Positions 15,980 through 22,857 of a stretch of DNA of 64,000 nt are shown here, one piece after another. The first letter of the stretch is position 1; each line of letters opens with the position of its first letter. The stretch comes from UBA5066 sp046331465 (lineage in GTDB: Bacteria > Acidobacteriota > Thermoanaerobaculia > UBA5066), in contig JAXLQV010000004.1 of the NCBI GenBank assembly GCA_046331465.1, positions 62,001 to 126,000 on the forward strand, given 5' to 3'. The notes beneath the pieces are model-generated. The model was not told the DNA's origin and ran no database searches. It saw nothing but the letters and a program-made list of their open reading frames with translations. Made by a program: the position numbers and the translations under genes.

Positions 15980-18157
15980 GTGACGCTCCGCTCTCGGGCC
16001 GCGCTCGCGCTCCTCCTCGCGGCGCCCTTCGCGTGCCGGAGGGGCCCGTCGGGAGGAGGTGTCGTCTCCATGGGGGCGCCGGTCGTCCTCGTCTCGATCG
16101 ACACGCTCCGCTCCGACCGGCTTCCCTTCTACGGACGGACCCGCCTCGAGACGCCGGCGCTCTCGAGGCTCCGGGGAGACGCGGTCCTCTTCGAGAGGGC
16201 GTACGCGGCCGCTCCGCTGACGCTCCCCTCGCACGCGGCGCTGATGACGGGCTCCCCGGCGGGAGCGCACGGAGTCCTCGACAACTCGGGCTACGCCCTC
16301 GCGGCCGGCGTGCCGACGCTCGCCGGGCTCGCGAGGAGGAGCGGGTACGAGACGGGCGGAGCGGTCTCGAGCGTCGTCCTCGCGGCGCGGAGCGGCATCT
16401 CCAGGGGATTCGACTTCTGGGACGACGCCGTCGGTGCGGCGCCCCCGGGTCGACCGTCGTCGCAGGCCGAGAGGCCGGGAGCGGAGACGGCGGAGATCCT
16501 CTCCCGCTGGATCGCAGGTCGGAGGACGAAACCGTTCCTCGCGTTCCTCCACCTCTACGAGCCGCACGCGCCGTACGCGCCCCCCGAGCCCTTCGCGAGC
16601 CGCTGGGAGGATCCGTACGACGGCGAGATCGCCGCCGCCGACGCCGCCGTCGGTGCCTTCCTGGACGGCCTGAAGGCGCGCGGCCTCTACGACGGGAGCC
16701 TCGTCATCGTCCTCTCCGACCACGGCGAAGGTCTCGGCGACCACGGCGAGAAGGAGCACGGGGTCTTCCTCTACCGCGAGGCGATCCAGGTCCCGCTCCT
16801 CGTCAAGTTTCCGGGCGGCCTCCTCGCCGGCAGCTCGGTCGTCGCGCCGGTGAGCCTGACGGACGTCCTCCCCACGGTCTGCGCCGTGGTCGGCCTCGAA
16901 GGCTGCCCGTCGCGTCCCGCGAGCGTCTCGCTCATCGAGCTCGCGCGTGGACGTCGCGCCCCCGATCGCCGGATTCTCTCGGAGACCTTCTTCCCGAGGG
17001 CGCGCTTCGGCTGGAGCCCGCTCGCCTCGCTCGTCGACGAGCGGTGGCACTTCATCGAGGCGCCGCGCCCCGAGCTCTTCGACGTCGCCGGGGACGCAGC
17101 GGAGAGGTCCGACCGGGCGCCGCTCGAGGCCGCGGCGCTCCGCTCGATGAGGCGCGAGATCGCCGCGAGGCGCTCGACGTTCCGGACGCCCTCCCCGGTC
17201 GGCGCGGAAGAGGCGCGCCGGCTCGCTTCCCTGGGCTACGTCACCGTCGCCCCGTCCACCGGCAGCGGGACGCTCCCCGACCCGAAGGACGTGATCGGGA
17301 CGCTCGCGCCGCTCCGGGACGGGATGATCGCGCTCGAGGACGGGCGGCCGGCCGACGCCGCCGCGCTTCTCGGTCCGCTCCTCTCGGCCCAGCCCGCGGT
17401 CCGCGACGGATGGGAGATCTACGCCCAGGCGCTCCTCGCGCTCGGGCGGGGCCGAGAGGCGCTCGACGCTGCGAGGCGGATGGTTGCGCTCTCGTCCCCG
17501 GGCTCGGCCGACGTCCTTCTCGCCGTCGCGGGCGTCGCGCTCCAGGCGGGGGAGACCGCGGAGGCCATCCGGAACGCCGAGGCGGCGCGGGAGCTGGGGG
17601 ATCCGGACGCCGACGTCGTCCTCGCCGCGGCGCGGCTCGCCGCGGGCGAGCTCGGCAAGGCCGACGAGGCCGCGAGACGGGCCCTGTCGTCGGGCCGCTC
17701 GCGGTCGCGCGCCCTCCTCGTTCTCGCCCGTGTCGCCGCGGTCGGTGGCGAACCGGAAAGGGCCCTCGCGCTCCTCCGCGAGCTCGAGGCGTCGCTGGGA
17801 AGCGCCGGGGCGGAGCCGCCCCCTGGCCTCCATTTCGCGAGGGGGGACGCTCTCGCGCGGCTGGGGCGGACGGTCGAGGCCGAGCGCGAGCTCCGCGAGG
17901 AGGTGCGGCTCTTCCCGTCGCGCGTCGAGGCGCGCGCCGCGCTCGCGGCGCTCTTCGCCGCGACGGGAAGCCGGGCGAAGGCCCTCTCGGAGATCCGGGA
18001 GCTCGTGGAGAGGGTCCCAGGCCCGGACGGTGCCGCGGCCGCGGCGAGAAGCCTCGAGGCGATCGAGGAGCCCGACGCGGCGCGGAGCCTCCGCCTCCGC
18101 AGCGCGACGCTCTACCCGGCGGACCCGCGGTTCCGCGATCGCGGCCCGGCGGGGTGA
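15980..18157 (+). CDS. Sulfatase/alkaline-phosphatase-superfamily lipoprotein with TPRs (paralogue 1)
   Basis: The protein has 725 residues from a GTG start. An N-terminal hydrophobic stretch ends at FAC (Cys19), a weak lipobox. The catalytic domain has VSIDTLRSDRL (metal-binding Asp41), APLTLPSHAALMTG, LYEPHAPYAPPEPF and SDHGEGLGDHG (Asp247/His248, Asp254/His255). In sulfatases the second motif is C/S-x-P-S-R with a formylglycine nucleophile; here the position is Thr81 and the Arg is His85. The domain therefore cannot be a formylglycine sulfatase and may be a phosphodiesterase or transferase with a Thr nucleophile. From about residue 430 to the end there are TPR-like helical pairs (DGWEIYAQALLALGRGREAL). 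It is paired with receptor 1. The substrate is unknown. Confidence 0.85.
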   Translation: MTLRSRAALALLLAAPFACRRGPSGGGVVSMGAPVVLVSIDTLRSDRLPFYGRTRLETPALSRLRGDAVLFERAYAAAPLTLPSHAALMTGSPAGAHGVLDNSGYALAAGVPTLAGLARRSGYETGGAVSSVVLAARSGISRGFDFWDDAVGAAPPGRPSSQAERPGAETAEILSRWIAGRRTKPFLAFLHLYEPHAPYAPPEPFASRWEDPYDGEIAAADAAVGAFLDGLKARGLYDGSLVIVLSDHGEGLGDHGEKEHGVFLYREAIQVPLLVKFPGGLLAGSSVVAPVSLTDVLPTVCAVVGLEGCPSRPASVSLIELARGRRAPDRRILSETFFPRARFGWSPLASLVDERWHFIEAPRPELFDVAGDAAERSDRAPLEAAALRSMRREIAARRSTFRTPSPVGAEEARRLASLGYVTVAPSTGSGTLPDPKDVIGTLAPLRDGMIALEDGRPADAAALLGPLLSAQPAVRDGWEIYAQALLALGRGREALDAARRMVALSSPGSADVLLAVAGVALQAGETAEAIRNAEAARELGDPDADVVLAAARLAAGELGKADEAARRALSSGRSRSRALLVLARVAAVGGEPERALALLRELEASLGSAGAEPPPGLHFARGDALARLGRTVEAERELREEVRLFPSRVEARAALAALFAATGSRAKALSEIRELVERVPGPDGAAAAARSLEAIEEPDAARSLRLRSATLYPADPRFRDRGPAG

Positions 18158-18200
18158 AAGGCGCGCGGGAGAGAGGGCCGCTCCGGCCCGCGCCGGAACG

Positions 18201-19001
18201 CTACTTCGTCACCTCGGAGAAGAAGGTCTTCATCGCCTCCCAGGAGCGCCGGTCGGCCTTCTCGTTGTACGCGGCCCCCTTCGACGGGTCGTTCCCCGCG
18301 CCCGGGTTCGTGAAGGAGTGGACAGCGTCGGCGTAGAGGACCATCTGCCAGTCGACCTTCGCGTCGGTCATCTCCTTCTGGAACGCGGCGACCTCGGCGG
18401 GCGGGACGTACGGGTCGGCCGCGCCGTGGAGAGCGAGGACCGGGCACCTGATGTTCTTCGCGTCGGCGGGGTCCTTCGTCCCGAGCCCGCCGTGGAAGGT
18501 GACGACGCAGGCCAGCGGTGCGCCGCTCCGGGCCAGCTCGAGGGCGGTCGTCCCGCCGAAGCAGTAGCCGGTGGCGAGGACCTTCGACGCCTCGACGCGA
18601 GGGTTCTTCGAGAGCGTGTCGAACGCGGCGCGGACGCGGGAACGGAGGAGCGGGAGGTCCCCCTTGTACTTCCCGGCGAGCGCCCCCGCCTCCTTGGCGT
18701 CCTTCGGGCGGATCCCCTTCCCGTAGACGTCCGCGGCGAGCGCGACGTAGCCGAGCTCGGCGAGCATCTTCGTCCGCCGCCGCGTCTCGTCGCTGATGCC
18801 CATCCAGTCGTGGACGACGACGACGCCCGGCCGCTTCCCCTTCGCTGCGTCGTCGTACGCGAGGAAGCCCTCGCAGAGCTGGTCGCCGTCCTTGTACTCG
18901 ACGACCTCGGTCTTCACGGCCGCGGCGGCCGGGAGCGCCGCGGCGGCGAACAGAGCCATGGACGCGAGCGGGAGAAGGAGCGAGAGGGAGACGGTGCGCA
19001 T
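18201..19001 (-). CDS. Exported dienelactone hydrolase family protein
   Basis: The protein has 266 residues. The signal peptide MRTVSLSLLLPLASMALFAAAALPAAAA precedes an alpha/beta-hydrolase domain with the dienelactone-hydrolase triad: Cys147 in GYCFGG, Asp196 in HGAADPYVP and His228 in AVHSF. VVVHDWMGISDETRRR matches the conserved N-terminal part of the domain. The substrate of exported members is generally unknown. The start is supported by AGGAGG close upstream and by a possible promoter (TTTCAG-N17-TATCTT, 19041-19069). The gene is on the opposite strand within the receptor array, converging with the phosphoesterase gene, so it is probably not part of that unit. Confidence 0.9.
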   Translation of the reverse strand: MRTVSLSLLLPLASMALFAAAALPAAAAVKTEVVEYKDGDQLCEGFLAYDDAAKGKRPGVVVVHDWMGISDETRRRTKMLAELGYVALAADVYGKGIRPKDAKEAGALAGKYKGDLPLLRSRVRAAFDTLSKNPRVEASKVLATGYCFGGTTALELARSGAPLACVVTFHGGLGTKDPADAKNIRCPVLALHGAADPYVPPAEVAAFQKEMTDAKVDWQMVLYADAVHSFTNPGAGNDPSKGAAYNEKADRRSWEAMKTFFSEVTK

Positions 19002-19040
19002 GTCGGGTCCTCCTGGGGTCTTCGGTCCGTTCGGGCCGGG

Positions 19041-19069
19041 AAGATACCCGAAGGAGGGGGATTCTGAAA
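19041..19069 (-). promoter_or_regulatory. possible promoter of the dienelactone hydrolase gene
   Basis: On the minus strand, TTTCAG (weak -35), a 17-bp spacer and TATCTT (-10) lie 40 nt before the ATG at 19001. The -10 is a TANNNT box. Confidence 0.35.
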
Positions 19070-19208
19070 AACGGTCGCAGAAAAGGGCCGGAGTCTCGAG
19101 GACGCGGGCGCCGCCCGGGTGATGGGCGTCTGCTCGCGATCCGACCGGGAGCACCTGGGCTCCTGCGGTCTTCCGGAAGGCATTGGAATTTTCTTGGGAC
19201 GCGTCAAT

Positions 19209-19225
19209 TGGCACCCACTTCTCAC
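19209..19225 (+). promoter_or_regulatory. -24/-12-like promoter motif of receptor 2
   Basis: TGGCAC-N5-TCTCAC. The -24 half equals the sigma-54 consensus TGGCAC; the -12 half lacks the G, as in the other three receptor leaders. Confidence 0.4.
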
Positions 19226-19328
19226 TGAATTGAGCGTGAATCGGTCAATGGGTACTGGGTCGGCGCGGGCAGGCTTTAGCACTGAGGCGAAACACCGCCT
19301 TATTCCGCGCGTCTCCGCGTGGACTCGA

Positions 19329-19354
19329 CATCCCGCTCGTGCCCGAGCGGGATG
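19329..19354 (+). promoter_or_regulatory. perfect 11-bp hairpin in the receptor 2 leader
   Basis: CATCCCGCTCG (19329-19339) pairs with CGAGCGGGATG (19344-19354) around TGCC. There is no T-run and it lies 162 bp before the ATG. It is either an operator or an RNA structure in the leader. Confidence 0.5.
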
Positions 19355-19516
19355 TACGCACCCGACGGTCCTTACGGTTTTCGGAATTCCGCTCCGGACA
19401 TCTGGATTCCGCTTGACCCGGCTACATCGCGTTCCCCGGAAGTCGTCGAATCTCGAGACAGGTCGTCTTCGCCCAGCAAGCCCTACGGGGGCAGCAACGA
19501 ACCAGGAGGTGGAGAG

Positions 19517-22258
19517 ATGCGCTTTCGACTTTCAGCCACGATCCTGATCGCGATCCTCCTTGCCGCGGCCGGACCGGCCTGGGCGGACGGATCCCAGACC
19601 GGCTCCATCGGTGGAGTCGTCAAGAACGCGGAGGCGGGGCCGCTCCCCGGCGTCCTCGTCACCGTCACCGGCGTCACGACGAACCTGAAGCGGACCGCCG
19701 TGACGGGGAACAACGGGGCCTACACCCTCCCGCTCCTCCCGATCGGCGACTACAGGATCGAGGTCGTTCTCCAGGGATTCGAGACCGTCACTTCGAAGGT
19801 CTCGGTCTACACGGGGCGCAACACCCAGTTCGACGCGAACGTGAAGCTCTCGTCCGTCGCCGCCACGGTCGCGGTCACGGGCGAGCAGCCCGTCGTCGAC
19901 AAGACGAACACGACGGCGGGGGCCACGGTCAACGCGAACTTCACCCAGAAGCTGCCGATCGCGCGGCAGTACCAGTCCACCCTGCTGATGGCGCCGGGCA
20001 TCAGCGGAAGCACGAACGGAAACCCGTTCGTGCGCGGCTCCCTCTCGTCGTCGAACGTCTTCCTCTTTGACGGCGTCGACACGACCGACACGACGACGGG
20101 GACGTTCGGCCAGAACTTCAACAACGAGGCGATCCAGGAGATCGCCGTCAATACCGGCGGCTATTCGGCGGAGTACGGTCGCGCCTCCGGCGCCATCGTC
20201 TCCGTCGTTACGAAGACCGGCACGAACAGCTTCCACGGCTCCGCGAAGCTCATTTTCAACAACGACGCCTGGGATGCCCCGAACAAGGAGCCGAACGAGG
20301 TCACCGGCGTCGTCACGCCGCGGAACCGTTACGACCAGGTCCAGTACCGCTACTCGGGGACTCTCGGCGGCCCCTTCATCAAGGACCACCTCTGGTTCTT
20401 TGGGGCGTACGAGTACGCCCCGACCACCACGCCAGAGACCCAGCTCATCTACACGAACGAGACCTACCAGCAGGACCGAAAGATCACGCTCTGGCAGGCG
20501 AAGGTGAACTGGCAGGTCACGCCGAACCACGCCGTCGAGGCCTCGGCGAACGGCGACCCGTTCGACGGAATCGTACGGAACGACTACTGGGGCACTCAGT
20601 ACACCGCTGAGCCCGAGTCCGCCACGGCCCAGAAGCAGGGAGGGTCCACCTATCGCGGCTTCTACAGCGGGATCCTCTCTCCCAACGTCTCCCTCGAGGC
20701 GACCGTCGCGACGGCAAAGAGCCGCATCGACGTCAACCAGTACGTGACGAACCCGACGAACCCCTACTACGTCTTCAACGGGGTGAAGACCTCGATGGCC
20801 GAGGCGAAAGCGCCCCACTACGACCTCTCGAAGGACCTCTACTTCAACGGGGCCACCTTCGACGGCTACGTCGAGCGTCCGCGAACCCAGGCGAACCTCG
20901 CGGTCAACTGGTACAAGCAGATGTTCGGCGGGAACCACCAGATCAAGGGCGGCATCGACTACCAGGACCTCAGCTCGGACGCCCTCTTCGCCTATCCCGA
21001 CAATGCGCTCTACTACGACGACGAGTTCGACTACCAGACCCGGCAGTTCGTGCCGAACACCCAGGAGATCTACGACCCGCCCGCGGCCTCGTCCTCGAAG
21101 GGGAAGATCTGGGCCTTCTACCTCCAGGACAAGATGGACTTCGGGCGCCTCTTCCTGAACGTCGGTGTGCGCGTCGACAGCCAGTCCGGCAAGAGCGACC
21201 TCGGCCAGTCGGTCTTCGATGCGACCGTCGTGGCGCCCCGGATCTCGGCCAAGTGGGACCTCACGGGCAGGGCCAAGACCCTCCTCTCGTTCAACTACGG
21301 CCTCTTCTACCAGTCCCTGATCCAGAACTTCGCGGACGGCTACGCCGGGGTCCCGCAGCAGACGAACAAGAACGTCTACTACTTCGACTCGGCGACCGGG
21401 AAGTTCGTCTTCGACAGCCGGGTCGAGGGGGGCGGAAACAGCACTGCTGTCAACAACAGCCTGAAGCCTTCCTACACACAGGACATCTCGCTCGGATTCG
21501 AGCAGCAGATCGGGCCCGTCCTCGGCGTCGCCCTGCGGGGCAACTGGCGCGAGTGGAAGGACCTGATCGACGACGTGAGGACCTACAACGCCACGACGAA
21601 AGTCCGCACGCTGGACTACGTGAACTACGGCCCGGCCGACCGGACCTACAAGAGCCTCGAGGTCGTCGTCGACAAGCGCTTCGCGAACAACTGGCAGGGC
21701 TTCCTCTCCTACACCCTTTCGAAGACGGACGGGAACAGCTTCACCGACTTCTCGAGCGCCCTGGGCGACTACCTCGACTCGCCGGCGACGAGGTCCGGGG
21801 TCACCTCCACCGGCGCGATCATCAACGAGGGGAACAAGGACGGCCTCGCCTCCTACGACCGGACGCACGACATCAAGGCCTACGGCGCCTACGTCTTCAA
21901 CACGGGGCGTTTCACCATCACCCCGGGGTCGACGCTCGGCTGGCGTTCGGGCAACACGTACCAGAGGCAGGTCTCGGGCTGGACCATTGCCGGGAACAGC
22001 TACACGCAGTTCACGTCGGAGCGTGGCAGCGACCGCTTCCCGAGCCAGTTCTACTGGGACCTTGGCCTCGGCGTCGACTTCCGCCTCTTCTCCGAGGTCA
22101 ACGTAGGCCTGAGGGCCGACATCTACAACGTCACCGACACGCAGACGAAGCTCTCCGGCAGCTTGACGGACGGGCCGAACTACGGCAAGGCGACGTCCAC
22201 GGTCACGAACTACGCCACGCCGAGGCGCTTCCTCTACCAGGTCATCATCACGTTCTAG
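19517..22258 (+). CDS. TonB-dependent receptor, Oar-like (receptor 2, unpaired)
   Basis: The protein has 913 residues, starting with signal peptide MRFRLSATILIAILLAAAGPAWA. A carboxypeptidase-regulatory-like domain follows (TGSIGGVVKNAEAGPLPGVLVTVTG), then the plug (VAVTGEQPVVDKTNT, FVRGSLSSSNVFLFDGVDTTD, GGYSAEYGRASGAIVSVVTKTG) and a barrel ending RRFLYQVIITF. It belongs to a different subgroup from receptors 1, 3 and 4: it is shorter, lacks the CxxC loop and has a different barrel. No lipoprotein gene follows it; a strong terminator lies just downstream, so it is monocistronic. The start is fixed by the signal peptide and an AGGAGGTGGAG ribosome site. The substrate is unknown. Confidence 0.9.
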   Translation: MRFRLSATILIAILLAAAGPAWADGSQTGSIGGVVKNAEAGPLPGVLVTVTGVTTNLKRTAVTGNNGAYTLPLLPIGDYRIEVVLQGFETVTSKVSVYTGRNTQFDANVKLSSVAATVAVTGEQPVVDKTNTTAGATVNANFTQKLPIARQYQSTLLMAPGISGSTNGNPFVRGSLSSSNVFLFDGVDTTDTTTGTFGQNFNNEAIQEIAVNTGGYSAEYGRASGAIVSVVTKTGTNSFHGSAKLIFNNDAWDAPNKEPNEVTGVVTPRNRYDQVQYRYSGTLGGPFIKDHLWFFGAYEYAPTTTPETQLIYTNETYQQDRKITLWQAKVNWQVTPNHAVEASANGDPFDGIVRNDYWGTQYTAEPESATAQKQGGSTYRGFYSGILSPNVSLEATVATAKSRIDVNQYVTNPTNPYYVFNGVKTSMAEAKAPHYDLSKDLYFNGATFDGYVERPRTQANLAVNWYKQMFGGNHQIKGGIDYQDLSSDALFAYPDNALYYDDEFDYQTRQFVPNTQEIYDPPAASSSKGKIWAFYLQDKMDFGRLFLNVGVRVDSQSGKSDLGQSVFDATVVAPRISAKWDLTGRAKTLLSFNYGLFYQSLIQNFADGYAGVPQQTNKNVYYFDSATGKFVFDSRVEGGGNSTAVNNSLKPSYTQDISLGFEQQIGPVLGVALRGNWREWKDLIDDVRTYNATTKVRTLDYVNYGPADRTYKSLEVVVDKRFANNWQGFLSYTLSKTDGNSFTDFSSALGDYLDSPATRSGVTSTGAIINEGNKDGLASYDRTHDIKAYGAYVFNTGRFTITPGSTLGWRSGNTYQRQVSGWTIAGNSYTQFTSERGSDRFPSQFYWDLGLGVDFRLFSEVNVGLRADIYNVTDTQTKLSGSLTDGPNYGKATSTVTNYATPRRFLYQVIITF

Positions 22259-22280
22259 TCTCGGTCTCAGCTGCGGAAGA

Positions 22281-22304
22281 GAAGGGGCCCTCCGGGGCCC
22301 CTTC
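22281..22304 (+). terminator. terminator of receptor 2
   Basis: GAAGGGGCCC (22281-22290) pairs perfectly with 22295-22304 around TCCG. It is followed by TTCGTT and lies 22 bp after the stop. Confidence 0.75.
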
Positions 22305-22380
22305 TTCGTTCGGGCACGCCGCGACAGCGCGCCCGGGTGGGGCTGCCAGGCAGGTCGCCACCCTCCGTTCCGGTCACCGC

Positions 22381-22397
22381 CGGCACGGACTTTTCAT
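22381..22397 (+). promoter_or_regulatory. -24/-12-like promoter motif of receptor 3
   Basis: CGGCAC-N5-TTTCAT with the same spacing as at 12511, 19209 and 28155. G follows CAC as in the sigma-54 consensus. Confidence 0.45.
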
Positions 22398-22419
22398 GAC
22401 CTTATGGGAACGGTCATGA
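22394..22419 (+). promoter_or_regulatory. 8-bp inverted repeat over the promoter of receptor 3
   Basis: TCATGACC and GGTCATGA are separated by 10 bp and overlap the -12 region and likely start site. The receptor 4 leader keeps TCATG and TCATGA at the same 20-bp spacing. It may be an operator or a 5' hairpin of the transcript. Confidence 0.45.
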
Positions 22420-22536
22420 GTCGCCGTCGAGCTCGCCGCCGCGCCTGCCTGGTCGACCGTCCCCGAAGGGGGCACAGAGCGGACGGAGACGTGTTGCGAG
22501 ATCTCGCGGGGGCTGAGAGGTGCAATTCCGCGAATT

Positions 22537-22567
22537 CAATTTCCGCGATTTCCGTCCGGGTTCCTGC
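22537..22567 (+). repeat. 31-bp leader block shared with the receptor 4 leader (copy 1)
   Basis: It is identical at 29 of 31 positions to 28315-28345. It includes the segment CCGTCCGGG, which can form a small hairpin, and lies about 290 bp before the ATG. Confidence 0.7.
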
Positions 22568-22857
22568 TCCGGCCGTCGGATGCAGGACGCCCCGAATCGA
22601 GGAAGCGGGAGCGGCTGCCGATCGCGACGCGAGGAGCAGACGCGCGTAGGAAGCGCCTTCCCGCGCCGTCGAGCGGCCGCGCCGACCGAGAAGGGAGGCT
22701 GCCAGCGGGAAGCGAAGGGAAGCGATGACCGAAGGGGCGAAGGACAGGGCCGTCGGCCGTGTCGCGGCCCCGTCCGGCAGAACCCGGCGTCAGCTTGTGC
22801 GAGAAAGCTCCAATCCAAGAAGATTCCAAGCTCTCGGACAATCCGGAGGAACAGACG

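Larger units (their letters stand above)
19002..19516. other. 515-bp non-coding region upstream of receptor 2
   Basis: No gene is seen. The left end carries the promoter of the hydrolase gene. The middle (about 19180-19310) is noticeably richer in A+T than its surroundings and holds a -24/-12-like motif. An 11-bp perfect hairpin lies at 19329-19354, and AGGAGGTGGAG precedes the ATG at 19517. Confidence 0.6.
22259..22857. other. 599-bp non-coding region with the long leader of receptor 3
   Basis: No gene is seen. After the receptor 2 terminator come the -24/-12-like motif (22381-22397), an inverted repeat TCATGACC-N10-GGTCATGA (22394-22419) and a tandem pair built on CAATT(T)CCGCGA (22523-22551). 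A 31-bp block (22537-22567) is 29/31 identical to one in the receptor 4 leader. GGAGGAACAG is the ribosome site. The predicted leader is about 450 nt. Confidence 0.65.

Noticed and set aside
19209..19225. A classical sigma-54 promoter before receptor 2
   Set aside because: The -24 half fits (TGGCAC) but the -12 half is TCTC instead of TTGC; kept only as a variant motif shared with the other leaders.
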